A stretch of 64,000 bases of DNA from contig NZ_CP126095.1 in NCBI RefSeq assembly GCF_030123105.1, forward strand, positions 6,138,001-6,202,000, written 5' to 3'. Position 1 is the stretch's first letter. Every line of letters starts with the position of its first letter. The notes beneath the pieces are model-generated. The model saw only the letters and a list, made by a program, of their open reading frames with translations. It did not search any database and was not told the origin of the DNA. This document shows, in pieces, positions 44,380 to 54,388 of this stretch. This stretch comes from Paenibacillus sp. G2S3. Its GTDB lineage: Bacteria; Bacillota; Bacilli; Paenibacillales; Paenibacillaceae. Made by a program: the position numbers and the translations under genes.

Positions 44380-45662
44380 GAGCTTACCTCCCCGTTTGCT
44401 TGTTTAGCATAAGTATGAATGAGTTCGGAGACGATGTCTACCGCTTGGTCGATCTCCTCTTTACTTACATATAGATTAGGCAGCAGGCGAAGGACATTAG
44501 GACCCGCTGTCACGAACAACAGGCCTTTCTTTTGTCCAGCCAAAACAATATCGCCCGCTGGTGATTGACATTCAATCCCGATCAACAGTCCTTTACCACG
44601 GATATCCTTCACAAAAGAACAGTCCGCCAGCTTCTCTTTCAAAAGACCTGTCAGGTATTTACCCATTTCTTCAGCGCGTTGTGGAAGCTCATCCTCCAGC
44701 ATCGTCTCAATCGTCGCTGCCATAACCGCTGTTGCGAGCGGTGTTCCCCCGAAGGTGGACGCATGGCTGCCCGGTGAGAATGCTTCACGCAAATACCCTT
44801 TGCCAAGCATTAAGCCCGCTGGGAACCCACTAGCAATTCCTTTAGCCAAAGTGAAAATATCTGGTTCAATTCCATAATGCTGATGAGCGAACAACTTGCC
44901 TGTACGTCCCATACCTGTCTGTACCTCATCTACAATCAGAAGCAATCCGTGTTTCTTGCACAGTGCCACTACAGCGTTCAAAAACTCAGGCTCTACCTCT
45001 AGCACGCCACCCTCTGCAAGCACCATCTCCAGCATGATAGCAGCGGTATGATCCCCGATAGCAGCCTCTAACGCCGGGAGATCATGCAAGGGTACCGTCT
45101 TGAAGCCTGCTGGAAGCGGCAGGAATCCTTCTTTTACCTTTTGCTGACCTGTAGCTGTTAGTGTGGCTAATGTACGTCCATGGAAGGATTGTTCAAATGT
45201 GATGACCTCATAACGATCCACACCTTTAATCTTCTGGTGGTAACGACGAGCCAGCTTAATAGCAGCCTCATTCGCTTCTGCCCCACTATTGCAGAAAAAC
45301 ACTTGATCAGCGCAGCTATTCTCTGTCAAAAGGTTTGCAACTTTGTCCTGTCCAGGAATATGGAACAGGTTCGAGACATGCCAGAGGGTATCGATCTGTT
45401 CCTTCAGCTTAGCACCGACTTTTTCAGGAGCATGACCTAGACTGGTCACAGCCAATCCACTTGTGAAATCAAGATACTTATTGCCCTTATCATCCCATAC
45501 CCAGGTGCCCTTGCCTTTAACTAAGCTAAGATCATATCTGGCGTAAGAAGGGAATACCGCGCTCAGCTTGCCTGCTGCAACATCCGGTGTACCTGATCCT
45601 GCTGTATCGGTCTGCTGTGTCCCTGCTTGCGAATCCAATTCCGCTTGTGTAAGCTTGCTCAT
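44376..45662 (-). CDS. argD: Acetylornithine aminotransferase ArgD
   Basis: 428 residues from ATG 45662. An N-terminal extension of ~30 residues rich in S, T, Q and G (LDSQAGTQQTDTAGSGTPD) precedes the class III aminotransferase fold. Substrate/PLP motifs FCNSGAEANEAAIKLAR, LIVDEVQTGMGRTG and the PLP lysine in TLAKGIASG are intact. The usual EP-x-QGEGG loop reads EMVLAEGG here. It converts N-acetylglutamate semialdehyde to N-acetylornithine. It lies 69 bases after argB and overlaps argF. Confidence 0.94.
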   Translation of the reverse strand: MSKLTQAELDSQAGTQQTDTAGSGTPDVAAGKLSAVFPSYARYDLSLVKGKGTWVWDDKGNKYLDFTSGLAVTSLGHAPEKVGAKLKEQIDTLWHVSNLFHIPGQDKVANLLTENSCADQVFFCNSGAEANEAAIKLARRYHQKIKGVDRYEVITFEQSFHGRTLATLTATGQQKVKEGFLPLPAGFKTVPLHDLPALEAAIGDHTAAIMLEMVLAEGGVLEVEPEFLNAVVALCKKHGLLLIVDEVQTGMGRTGKLFAHQHYGIEPDIFTLAKGIASGFPAGLMLGKGYLREAFSPGSHASTFGGTPLATAVMAATIETMLEDELPQRAEEMGKYLTGLLKEKLADCSFVKDIRGKGLLIGIECQSPAGDIVLAGQKKGLLFVTAGPNVLRLLPNLYVSKEEIDQAVDIVSELIHTYAKQANGEVSS

Positions 45663-45731
45663 TCTAAGTCACTCTCCCACCTTGTGCTCCTGTGTACCAG
45701 GCTGCACCTCTAAATGATATTATCTATGATT

Positions 45732-46562
45732 CTACGAACGAATAATACGTGTACCTATCGCTTCACCTTGCAGTACTCGGCTAAGCACCCGCGGTTCTTT
45801 TCCATCCACAATAATAACCTCTGAAACGCTGCCTTGAATGCAATCGATAGCTGCCCGTACTTTTGGGATCATGCCGCCGTAGATTTCTCCACTTTCAATT
45901 AAAGCTTCGATTTCCTGTACGGTAACGGATGGAAGCACAACCTTTCGACCCTCCACCGTACTCATAATGCCAGGCACATCTGTAACTACGATCATTTGGG
46001 GAGACTCTACATAAGAAGCGACTGCCCCTGCTGCTGTATCTGCGTTAATATTGTAGCGCTGACCTGCAGCATCTACACCAATAGGTGCAATGACAGGAAT
46101 ATATCCCATACCTATAATCCCTGTTACGATATCAGCTTTCACTTCCGTTACTTCGCCTACCAAACCTACTTCAGCGCTATTAGCTACGGGTCTAGCAGTA
46201 ATCATATTTCCATCGATGCCGGATAGCCCTAGAGCTAGACCGCCACTTCCTTGAATTCGCCTTACAATCGCCTTGTTGATACTCCCTGCCAGCGTCATCT
46301 CTACGACATCTAGTACTGCCTCGGTGGTTACTCGCAGACCGTTCACGAAGCTGCTTTCAATGCCCAGCTTTGCTAGATTCTCTGAAATGGCTGGCCCTCC
46401 GCCATGAACAATTACAGGCTGAATGCCTTCCTGCTGCAAATCTCGTAAATCTTCGAAAAAAGAATCAGGAAGAGCAGCCAGCGTACTGCCGCCGCATTTC
46501 ATCACAAACAATCCACTACCATCTAATGCATCTATAAGTTCAAGCTCGCTATTTAGCGTCAT
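45732..46562 (-). CDS. argB: Acetylglutamate kinase ArgB
   Basis: 276 residues from ATG 46562 (MTLNSELELIDALDGSG), GGGAAGGA upstream. Amino-acid kinase motifs MKCGGSTL, VHGGGPAISENL, NINADTAAGAVA and MIPKVRAAI are present. The enzyme phosphorylates N-acetylglutamate. It starts slightly further upstream than most (~258 residues). Its start lies 41 bases after argJ. Confidence 0.95.
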   Translation of the reverse strand: MTLNSELELIDALDGSGLFVMKCGGSTLAALPDSFFEDLRDLQQEGIQPVIVHGGGPAISENLAKLGIESSFVNGLRVTTEAVLDVVEMTLAGSINKAIVRRIQGSGGLALGLSGIDGNMITARPVANSAEVGLVGEVTEVKADIVTGIIGMGYIPVIAPIGVDAAGQRYNINADTAAGAVASYVESPQMIVVTDVPGIMSTVEGRKVVLPSVTVQEIEALIESGEIYGGMIPKVRAAIDCIQGSVSEVIIVDGKEPRVLSRVLQGEAIGTRIIRS

Positions 46563-46603
46563 AAGTTCGGTATCCTTCCCTTGTGGGCTTAAGCCGCCAC
46601 AAA

Positions 46604-47836
46604 TTAGGTACGGTATGCAGCGTTAATACGCACATAATCGTAAGTTAGGTCACAGCCCCAAGCTGTAGCCTTCCCGGTTCCATCATGCAAATCTACAGTG
46701 ATCAGCACAGTTTCACTTTTTTGCAAATAGGCCAAAGCCTTCTCCTCATCAAAAGCAACCGGCTTCGAATGCAGTAGCACCTCGATATCACCTAACGAAA
46801 TGTTCACACGCTCCGGCGATACTGGCACACCCGCGCGTCCAACCGCAGCAATAATCCGTCCCCAGTTCGCATCCGCTCCAAAAATAGCAGATTTCACTAG
46901 ACTAGAACCCACCACTGTCTTGGCAATCGCTGCAGCAGCTTCGTCATGAACAGCACCATTCACTTGCACCTCAATCAGGTGAGTCGCACCTTCTCCATCA
47001 CGAGCAATCGCTTTGGCAAGCGTCTGGCACACATACGTAAACCCTGCGGCAAAAGCGTCCCAATCCGGATGCAGTCGAGTCAGCTTCTCATTACCTGCAA
47101 GCCCACTGGCCATAGATACTAACATATCATTCGTGCTTGTATCTCCATCAACCGTAATCATATTAAAAGTAACGTTCGTAGCAGAACGAAGTAGACTGTG
47201 TAAATCTTCCGCTGAAATATCAGCATCTGTAGTCATAAAACCAAGCATCGTAGCCATGTTAGGATGAATCATCCCGGAGCCCTTCGCGGCTCCAGCAATA
47301 ATAACTTCTACACCGCCAACAAGCACCTTCACGGCAACCTCTTTTTTAACTAAATCAGTTGTAAGTATGGCCTGACAGAATTCTTCCGCTCCAGCAGCCC
47401 CACCGTCCAGCTTTTCTGGTATTGCAGCAATACCGCTGCGTACGCAATCCATCTTCAGCAGCTCACCGATCACACCAGTCGAAGCTACAGCAACATCATT
47501 AAGCTCTACGCCCAAATGCTGGGCCGCCGCAGCACGCATCTCATAAGCATCGGCTTCGCCTTGTTCACCTGTGCAGGCATTAGCATTCCCGCTGTTCACA
47601 ACTACCGCCCGCAACGTTCCGTTCACAAGACTTTCTCGCGTCACCTTCAGCGGAGCCGCCTGAAAAACATTCGTTGTATACACGGCCGCAGCCGTAGCTG
47701 GAACCTCACATAGGATGACTCCGAGATCGTTGCGGTCTGTTTTTTTTAATCCACAGTGCAGTCCTCCGGACTTAAATCCTTTAGGTGAAGTAATGCTCCC
47801 ACTTTCCAAGGCAGTAAATAATTCAATCTCGCTCAT
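46604..47836 (-). CDS. argJ: Bifunctional ornithine acetyltransferase/N-acetylglutamate synthase ArgJ
   Basis: 410 residues from ATG 47836 (MSEIELFTALESGSITSPKG), 20 bases after the argC stop; the ribosome binding site is weak and upstream codons in the same frame lie inside argC. The autocleavage site KGSGMIHPNMATMLGF has the nucleophilic threonine that starts the beta chain. CTGEQGE and the C-terminal GCDLTYDYVRINAAYRT are typical. It recycles the acetyl group from N-acetylornithine to glutamate, so argA is not needed. Bifunctional or mono-functional status cannot be decided by eye. Confidence 0.95.
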   Translation of the reverse strand: MSEIELFTALESGSITSPKGFKSGGLHCGLKKTDRNDLGVILCEVPATAAAVYTTNVFQAAPLKVTRESLVNGTLRAVVVNSGNANACTGEQGEADAYEMRAAAAQHLGVELNDVAVASTGVIGELLKMDCVRSGIAAIPEKLDGGAAGAEEFCQAILTTDLVKKEVAVKVLVGGVEVIIAGAAKGSGMIHPNMATMLGFMTTDADISAEDLHSLLRSATNVTFNMITVDGDTSTNDMLVSMASGLAGNEKLTRLHPDWDAFAAGFTYVCQTLAKAIARDGEGATHLIEVQVNGAVHDEAAAAIAKTVVGSSLVKSAIFGADANWGRIIAAVGRAGVPVSPERVNISLGDIEVLLHSKPVAFDEEKALAYLQKSETVLITVDLHDGTGKATAWGCDLTYDYVRINAAYRT

Positions 47837-47856
47837 GTTATTTGTACCGCTGATCC

Positions 47857-48912
47857 TTATGGATACACAGGTGTGTAGCCGAGGCCAAGGGTTTCCTCCC
47901 ATCCCATCATCAAATTAAGGTTCTGTATTGCCTGACCTGCCGCACCTTTTACAACGTTATCTATAACGGAGACTATCGTCACCCGCCCAGTACGAGCATC
48001 TGTCGCAAATCCGATATCACAATAATTAGAGCCGCTAACTTCTTTTGTCGCCGGAACGACACCTACATCGCGCACCCGCACATAGGGTCTGCCCGCATAA
48101 TATTCACGATATAAATCCACAAAATCCTGCTCCGTATAATTGCCAGTCATTCCTGCATACATCGTACTCATAATACCTCGGCTCATTGGCACGAGATGTG
48201 TGGTGAACGTTACGGTTACCTTTTCTCCAGCAATCTCCGTGAGTGTCTGCTCGATTTCTGGTATATGTTGATGTTTATTTATTTTATAAGTTTTTAAGTT
48301 CTCGTTTATCTCTGCATAATGCACCATCAGGCTCGTTCCGCGTCCTGCTCCGGTAACCCCGGATTTCGCATCAATAATAATACTGCCATGCTTAATCCAG
48401 CCTGCCTGAATTGCAGGAATTAGTCCAAGAAGTGTAGCCGTAGGATAACAGCCTGGATTAGATATAAAATCAACCCCAGCCACACGCTCTCCGAATACCT
48501 CGCAAAGTCCGTATACAGCCTGTTCTAGGTATTCATCAGCCGGAGCCGTATGTTTGTACCAGTGTTCATACTCTGCGCCATCCTTCAATCGGAAATCACC
48601 AGATAGATCTACGACCTTGAGTCCAACTTCCAGCAGCTGCGGCACCAGCTTTGCACTTACACCAGACGGCGTAGCCGTAAAAACGACATCCGCCCGCTCA
48701 GCCATCTGCACCGGATCAACGCCATCCAGCCTTCGGTCAATAATGCCCGTCAAATGAGGAAACCCTTCCTCTATCGCATCCCCTGCACTAGATGAGGAAA
48801 TTACCGAAGTAATCTCTACTTTAGGATGACTTTGTAGTAGCCGAATCAGCTCTACGCCTCCATAACCCGTTGATCCAACAATCGCCGCCCTCAGCTTGCC
48901 TTCCACTGTCAT
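47857..48912 (-). CDS. argC: N-acetyl-gamma-glutamyl-phosphate reductase ArgC
   Basis: 351 residues from ATG 48912 (MTVEGKLRAAIVGSTGYGGVE), AGGAAG five bases upstream; a GTG two codons earlier overlaps this site. Nucleotide-binding GSTGYGGVEL, catalytic cysteine in FISNPGCYPTA, and HQHIPEIEQ are all present. It is the first gene of the argCJBDF operon, and the promoter with candidate ArgR boxes lies directly upstream. Confidence 0.96.
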   Translation of the reverse strand: MTVEGKLRAAIVGSTGYGGVELIRLLQSHPKVEITSVISSSSAGDAIEEGFPHLTGIIDRRLDGVDPVQMAERADVVFTATPSGVSAKLVPQLLEVGLKVVDLSGDFRLKDGAEYEHWYKHTAPADEYLEQAVYGLCEVFGERVAGVDFISNPGCYPTATLLGLIPAIQAGWIKHGSIIIDAKSGVTGAGRGTSLMVHYAEINENLKTYKINKHQHIPEIEQTLTEIAGEKVTVTFTTHLVPMSRGIMSTMYAGMTGNYTEQDFVDLYREYYAGRPYVRVRDVGVVPATKEVSGSNYCDIGFATDARTGRVTIVSVIDNVVKGAAGQAIQNLNLMMGWEETLGLGYTPVYP

Positions 48913-48931
48913 CCCCACTTCCTGCTTATCC

Positions 48932-49007
48932 TGAATATATTATTTAATATAATGCATACCGTCTTAGAAATATGTATTATTATACATCCCTATTAATATA
49001 AATACAA
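48932..49007 (-). promoter_or_regulatory. argC promoter with candidate ArgR/AhrC boxes
   Basis: On the minus strand TTGTAT (49002-49007), 17-base spacer, TATAAT (48979-48984). The -10 lies in the near-palindrome ATGTATAATAATACAT, and a second AT-rich dyad follows downstream of the probable start point (48932-48956). Both resemble ARG boxes, so arginine-dependent repression is likely. Confidence 0.6.
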
Positions 49008-49050
49008 CATAATATGTGAACTTTATTCTCCCTAAATATAACCTCATTTA

Positions 49051-49101
49051 GAAAAAAAGAGAAGCGTTACCGCCCCCTTAGGAGAGATTACGCTTCTCTT
49101 T
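49051..49101 (-). terminator. Terminator of the yvjA-like gene
   Basis: On the minus strand AGAGAAGCGTAA pairs with GGTAACGCTTCTCT and is followed by seven T. The first arm overlaps the end of the coding region. Confidence 0.85.
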
Positions 49102-49972
49102 TAAATCCTTCGCCTAACACTTCATGTGCTTCGGTAATAATAACAAATGCACTTGTATCTACGGATTGGACAATCGCTTTCAGCCTTGATACTTCATTTT
49201 GACCTACCACTACCATCAGAACGGTACGTGCATCGCCAGTATACCCGCCATGTGCGTCCAGCTTTGTCAGACCACGATCCAGATCATTTAATATCGCCGC
49301 AGATATTTCCTCTGTCTTGTCCGAGATAATATAAGCAACCTTCGTATAACGGAAGCCTACCTCTATCGCGTTAATGGCCTTACCTGTCACAAACAATCCG
49401 ATCAGTGCATACAGCGCTTGCTCCATACCAAGTATAAACGCAGCCAGTACAATAACCGTCCCGTCCAGCAGTACTACGGAAACCGAGAAACTTAGACCAG
49501 ATATCTTTTGAATAATTTGCGCCAAAATCGTAAGTCCACCTGTTGAGCCCCGTCCGCGGAACACAACGCCAAGTCCCACCCCCACACAGATACCGCCATA
49601 AATGGAGGCTAAAAGTGGATTGGTTGTAGGTGTAGGTAAATCTTTTGTTAACAAAATAAAGAGCGGCAGCACAAAGCTCCCGAGCAACGAGCGAACGCCG
49701 TATTGTTTCCCCAGGAAGATTACTCCGAGCACAAACAGCGGGATATTAAGTGCCCATTGCGTAAATGCCGGTTCAGCCCCAAACCAAGCTTCAGCCAATA
49801 CAGAAAGACCCGATACACCACCAGAAGCTATATGATTAGGCAGGAAAAAAAGATTAAAACCCAGTGCCGTGATTAGCGAGCCCATCAGAATAAGCGTTGT
49901 ATCTACCACATGACGGACGGGTCCATTCAGTGGAATCAGCGGGGGTTTATTACGAGAATTGATTTTTTGCAT
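49088..49972 (-). CDS. yvjA: YitT-family membrane protein with DUF2179 domain (YvjA-like)
   Basis: 294 residues from ATG 49972, AAGGAGC upstream. Five or six membrane helices in the first ~190 residues with ASGGVSGLSVL and GRGSTGGLTILAQII, then a DUF2179 domain at ~205-290 (YIISDKTEEISAAIL, LMVVVGQNEVSRLKAIVQSVD). This two-part structure defines the YitT family. B. subtilis yvjA lies immediately after prfB, as here, so orthology is likely. Function in the family is unknown. The DUF2179 fold suggests ligand binding or oligomerisation. Confidence 0.88.
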   Translation of the reverse strand: MQKINSRNKPPLIPLNGPVRHVVDTTLILMGSLITALGFNLFFLPNHIASGGVSGLSVLAEAWFGAEPAFTQWALNIPLFVLGVIFLGKQYGVRSLLGSFVLPLFILLTKDLPTPTTNPLLASIYGGICVGVGLGVVFRGRGSTGGLTILAQIIQKISGLSFSVSVVLLDGTVIVLAAFILGMEQALYALIGLFVTGKAINAIEVGFRYTKVAYIISDKTEEISAAILNDLDRGLTKLDAHGGYTGDARTVLMVVVGQNEVSRLKAIVQSVDTSAFVIITEAHEVLGEGFKREA

Positions 49973-50064
49973 TTCATGGCGCTCCTTAAAGTGTCATCTT
50001 GCTCTACGTAAGAAGAAACGGCTATTCCATCCATATTGAAGAATGGTATCCGTTTCCCCTAAAA

Positions 50065-50108
50065 AATATAAAGATAAAGTATGGAGTAAGCTTATACTTT
50101 CCTATATT
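50065..50108 (-). terminator. Terminator of prfB
   Basis: On the minus strand AAAGTAT pairs with ATACTTT with flanking ATAT pairs, then T6. It starts about 15 bases past the stop. Confidence 0.65.
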
Positions 50109-50122
50109 CCCGAAAAAATCCC

Positions 50123-51236
50123 TTAATCCGCCTCAACCTTGATCTGGCTACGCAAGTACCCATCAATGAATGCGTCCAGGTCTCCGTCCATTACTGCACC
50201 CACATTACCTGTTTCCACAGAAGTGCGGTGATCCTTGACCATGTTATACGGATGGAATACATAAGAACGAATCTGACTGCCCCAAGCGATATCGGATTGC
50301 TCGCCACGAATCTCATCCAATTGCTGCTGCTGTTCTTGCAGTTTGCGCTCATAGAGCTTGGAACGCAGCATCTTCATCGCTTGTTCCCGGTTCTTGATCT
50401 GTGAACGTTCGTTCTGACAGGTTACCACCACACCCGAAGGCAAGTGAGTAATCCGTACCGCAGAGTCTGTAGTATTGATATGCTGTCCACCGGCACCACT
50501 CGCACGATACGTATCGATCTTAAGATCCTCAGTCCGAATCTCAACTTCTACATCATCCGCTATTTCCGGAACGACATCACAGGATACAAAAGAGGTATGC
50601 CGTCTGCCCGAAGAGTCAAAAGGAGAAATCCGTACCAGCCGATGTACACCCTTTTCAGCTTTCAGATATCCGTAGGCGTTGAAGCCTTTAATGAGCAGGG
50701 TAACACTCTTGATTCCCGCTTCATCACCCGGCAAATAATCTAGCACCTCAACCTTAAATCCACGTTTCTCAGCCCAACGTGTGTACATCCGCAGCAGCAT
50801 TTGACCCCAGTCTTGGGATTCCGTTCCGCCTGCACCTGGATGAAGCTCTAAGATAGCATTTAGCTTGTCGTAAGGCTGGTTAAGCAGCAATTGCAACTCG
50901 AATTCATCTACTTTACTGCCTAAGCTGCTGATCGTCTCACCAATTTCTGTTGCCAGATCTTCATCGCCCTCTTCATCCGCAAGCTCTGCCATCATCGCAG
51001 CATCATCGTATTCCTGTTGAAGCTTCTCGTATTGATCTACGGAAGATTTCACAGCGTTCATCTCGGCGATTACGCTTTGTGCTTGCTCACTATTATCCCA
51101 GAATCCTGGAGCCGCCATTTTCTCTTCAAAGTTAGAAATCATCTCTTGCTTAAGATCTAAGTCAAAGAGACCCCCTAAGATCAGTTAGTTTCTTGCCTAT
51201 TTCACGCAGATCCTGCTTTACATTTGGTTCTATCAT
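50123..51236 (-). CDS. prfB: Peptide chain release factor 2 (RF2), expressed by programmed +1 frameshift
   Basis: Frame 1 starts at ATG 51236 ([20 protein letters not shown]) and reaches UGA at 51164-51162 after 24 codons. A +1 shift at CTT-TGAC joins frame 2, ending at 50123, for about 370 residues in total. The GGQ peptidyl-tRNA hydrolysis loop lies in [16 protein letters not shown]; the stop-recognition SPF tripeptide is in [12 protein letters not shown]2 reads UGA and UAA. The gene follows secA as in B. subtilis, but a terminator and a repeat element are inserted between them. Confidence 0.97.
51161..51176 (-). promoter_or_regulatory. prfB: prfB programmed frameshift site
   Basis: On the minus strand AGGGGG-TCT-CTT-TGA-C: a Shine-Dalgarno-like AGGGGG three bases before the slippery CTT and a UGA followed by C. 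This is the classic RF2 autoregulation site: low RF2 slows termination and favours the +1 shift. Confidence 0.97.
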
Positions 51237-51316
51237 AGGTCACTTCACCTTTCAAAATGGGTTGTTACGGTCTTCGCTATTGGAAAGTTAGTAATGAGTG
51301 AATGTTCAGCCATTCC

Positions 51317-51435
51317 GAGAAGGATTGGACTTCCGATCGCTGTTATCCTCAGATTCCTTGATTAGATAACCGCACTTGCGGTTGGAATCTGAAGATAAAG
51401 GCGAGCGCTACGCTTCTCCAGTTCCAAACCTTCTC
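51317..51435. repeat. Dispersed stem-loop element, copy B
   Basis: Outer helix GAGAAGGATTGGA/TCCAAACCTTCTC (one mismatch), inner helix TATCCTCAGATTCC/GGAATCTGAAGATA, and apical hairpin ACCGCA-CT-TGCGGT. It lies in the 365-base secA-prfB gap, in the same orientation relative to the downstream minus-strand gene as copy A. Apart from this element and the secA terminator I see nothing else in the gap. Confidence 0.8.
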
Positions 51436-51468
51436 TCCATTCCTCATTCGCTCGAATACTAAATATCC

Positions 51469-51516
51469 AAAAAAGCGACTGGGCCGTAAACGGGGGATAC
51501 CCCCGGGCCCAGCCGC
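51469..51516 (-). terminator. Terminator of secA
   Basis: On the minus strand AGCGGCTGGGCCC pairs with GGCCCAGTCGCT, with an inner GGGGGTATCCCCC hairpin, followed by six T. Confidence 0.85.
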
Positions 51517-51601
51517 TCCTTATGGTTAGTATACCCATAGAGATCAGGGTTAAAGACTTACATCTTCAACACCTGAATATGAGCGTTACTAAACGTTTGT
51601 C

Positions 51602-54109
51602 TTATGCGTTTTGACCGTGGCAATTCTTGTACTTCTTGCCGCTTCCGCAAGGGCAAAGATCGTTACGGCCAGTCACAGCCTCAACATGAACCGGGCGTTT
51701 CTCAACAGGTTCGCTGTTTGTAGAGATCTTGTCTTCATCAATAACGGATTGACGTTCCTGATTCGCCTCGATGTGAGCCTTCATAATATAAGTAGCTACT
51801 TCTTCTTGAATCGTAGCAGTCATAGTATTAAACATCTCAAAGCCTTCGAATTGATACTCGCGAAGTGGATCCGTACCACCGTAAGCACGCAAGTGAATCC
51901 CTTGTCGCAATTGATCCATTGCATCAATATGATCCATCCATTTGCTGTCTACGGAACGAAGCACGATTACCTTCTCGAATTCACGTACGAGTTCTGAGCC
52001 GAGACGCTCTTCACGTGCAGCATATTTCTCAAGCACACGTTCGAAAATAAACTCGATGATCTCCTCTGCTTCCTTGCCCCATAGAATATCACGGGTCAAA
52101 GCACCTTCTTCAAGCAGCTTGCTATTTACGTAATCAGCAACTTCTTGCAGTTCCCAGTTCTCAGGAATATCATCGCTACAGTGTGCAAGAACGATACGCT
52201 CAATTACTGGCTTGATCATTTCAAGCACGATATCTTTAATATTGTCAGACTCCAGAATCTCACGGCGTTGTTTATAAATAATTTCACGCTGTTGATTCAT
52301 CACGTCATCATATTGCAATACGACTTTACGGATATCAAAGTTATTGCCTTCAACACGTTTCTGAGCAGATTCTACAGCACGTGTGATCATCCGGCTCTCA
52401 ATCGGCTGATCTTCCTCGAATCCGAGACGATCCATCATAGTCAGAACGTTGTCAGCGCCAAAACGCTTCATAAGCTCATCACCAAGCGACAAGTAGAACT
52501 GTGTAGAACCAGGGTCACCTTGACGACCCGCACGACCCCGCAGCTGGTTATCAATTCGGCGCGATTCATGACGCTCTGTACCAATGATATGCAGACCTCC
52601 AAGATCTGTCACACCTTCACCCAGAACGATGTCCGTACCACGTCCAGCCATGTTGGTAGCAATCGTAACTGTACCTGGCTGACCTGCATGGGTAATGATT
52701 TCCGCTTCTGCAGCATGGTGCTTCGCGTTAAGCACTTGGTGTCTAACGCCTTTGCGCTTCAGCATTTCAGATACGAGCTCTGAATTCTCGATCGACACTG
52801 TACCAACCAATACAGGCTGGTTCTTTTTGTGACGTTCTACAATTTCTTCAACAACAGCTTTGAACTTACCGTTCTCACTCTTGTAGACAACATCCGGCAT
52901 ATCATCACGCTTGTTCGGCTTATTGGTAGGAACCTGAAGAACTTCAAGACCATAAATCTTCTTAAATTCTTCTTCTTCAGTCTTCGCTGTACCTGTCATA
53001 CCACCGAGTTTACGATACATACGGAAGTAGTTCTGGAATGTGATCGTTGCAAGAGTCATACTCTCATTCTGTACTTCGATTTCTTCCTTCGCTTCAATCG
53101 CTTGGTGCAACCCATCGCTATAGCGACGACCTGACATTAGACGTCCTGTAAATTCATCAACAATAACGACCTCACCCTCGTTTACAACGTAGTCTACGTC
53201 ACGACGCATAATTACGTTTGCTTTTAGGGCTTGGACGATATGGTGATTCAAGGTTACATGACTGTGATCATACAAGTTCTCAATACCAAAAGCGCGCTCA
53301 GCAGTAGCTACACCTTTCTCAGTCAAGGCAACAGACTTCACTTTAATATCAACCGTGTAGTCTTCTTCAGCCTTAAGCTTTTTCACGAAACGGTCTGCTG
53401 AAAAATACAATTCTGTAGACTTCTCAGCTTGTCCGGAAATAATAAGCGGTGTACGTGCTTCATCAATAAGAATAGAGTCCACTTCATCAATAATACAGAA
53501 GTACAGAGGGCGCTGAACCATTTGCTCTTTATAAAGCACCATGTTGTCACGCAAATAATCGAAACCAAATTCGTTGTTCGTGCCATACGTAATATCGCAG
53601 GCATAAGCAGCTTGTTTATCAGCATGGTCCATACCGCTCAGGTTAACCCCAACCGTCATGCCCAGGAAGTTATAGATTTGTGCCATTTGTGCGCTGTCGC
53701 GCTGAGCCAAATAGTCATTGACCGTTACTACGTGTACGCCTTTACTTAGCAAAGCATTCAAATACACTGGCAATGTACCTACTAGTGTCTTACCTTCACC
53801 AGTCTTCATCTCGGAGATTCGGCCTTCATGCAGAGCCATACCACCAATCAACTGCACATCAAAATGCCGCATACCAAGTGTCCGCTTGGAAGCTTCACGT
53901 ACGGTAGCAAATGCTTCGGGAAGAATTTCTTCCAAAGTTTCGCCTTTTTCAATACGGGCACGGAATTCTGCTGTCTTAGCTTGTAATTCTTCATCAGATA
54001 GCTTTACAAATTCCGGTTCCAATCCATTAATTACATCGACTGTCTTCATGAGACGTTTAACGTCACGATCGTTGGTGTCTCCGAATATTTTCTTTACAAG
54101 TCCTAGCAT
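51602..54109 (-). CDS. secA: Preprotein translocase ATPase SecA
   Basis: 835 residues. Walker [17 protein letters not shown]-type [20 protein letters not shown], motif VI-like [14 protein letters not shown], and a C-terminal SEC-C zinc motif [14 protein letters not shown] are intact. Length is normal for a Bacillales SecA1. ATG 54109 starts [20 protein letters not shown] and AAAGGGG lie upstream. It drives protein export through SecYEG. It lies downstream of hpf as in B. subtilis. Confidence 0.98.
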   Translation of the reverse strand: MLGLVKKIFGDTNDRDVKRLMKTVDVINGLEPEFVKLSDEELQAKTAEFRARIEKGETLEEILPEAFATVREASKRTLGMRHFDVQLIGGMALHEGRISEMKTGEGKTLVGTLPVYLNALLSKGVHVVTVNDYLAQRDSAQMAQIYNFLGMTVGVNLSGMDHADKQAAYACDITYGTNNEFGFDYLRDNMVLYKEQMVQRPLYFCIIDEVDSILIDEARTPLIISGQAEKSTELYFSADRFVKKLKAEEDYTVDIKVKSVALTEKGVATAERAFGIENLYDHSHVTLNHHIVQALKANVIMRRDVDYVVNEGEVVIVDEFTGRLMSGRRYSDGLHQAIEAKEEIEVQNESMTLATITFQNYFRMYRKLGGMTGTAKTEEEEFKKIYGLEVLQVPTNKPNKRDDMPDVVYKSENGKFKAVVEEIVERHKKNQPVLVGTVSIENSELVSEMLKRKGVRHQVLNAKHHAAEAEIITHAGQPGTVTIATNMAGRGTDIVLGEGVTDLGGLHIIGTERHESRRIDNQLRGRAGRQGDPGSTQFYLSLGDELMKRFGADNVLTMMDRLGFEEDQPIESRMITRAVESAQKRVEGNNFDIRKVVLQYDDVMNQQREIIYKQRREILESDNIKDIVLEMIKPVIERIVLAHCSDDIPENWELQEVADYVNSKLLEEGALTRDILWGKEAEEIIEFIFERVLEKYAAREERLGSELVREFEKVIVLRSVDSKWMDHIDAMDQLRQGIHLRAYGGTDPLREYQFEGFEMFNTMTATIQEEVATYIMKAHIEANQERQSVIDEDKISTNSEPVEKRPVHVEAVTGRNDLCPCGSGKKYKNCHGQNA

Positions 54110-54283
54110 GGTTAACCCCTTTCATGCAACACAGATGGTGGAACCGAGCCCATCCTCACAAAATTGAAAGGGCCATTTATAAATTCGATTCCGCTGCTTC
54201 ATAAATTGTAACAGTTTGTAAGAGATGCCGCAATACAAGGTGTATCAGCCACATTTTTCAAATATAGTCGCTTATACGCACAA

Positions 54284-54315
54284 GAGCCCTATTCGCTGCA
54301 AGCGAATAGGGGCTC
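54284..54315 (-). terminator. Hairpin downstream of hpf, probable terminator
   Basis: GAGCCCTATTCGCT pairs with AGCGAATAGGGGCTC with a three-base loop. The T-run on either strand is poor (CTTGTG, GGTTTAAATTT), so termination may be partial. Confidence 0.5.
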
Positions 54316-54388
54316 GGTTTAAATTTCTTAGGTTCTGACTAACTCTCGAGGCCCTTTATACTTAGAGCATAACTGGCATCATTGTATC

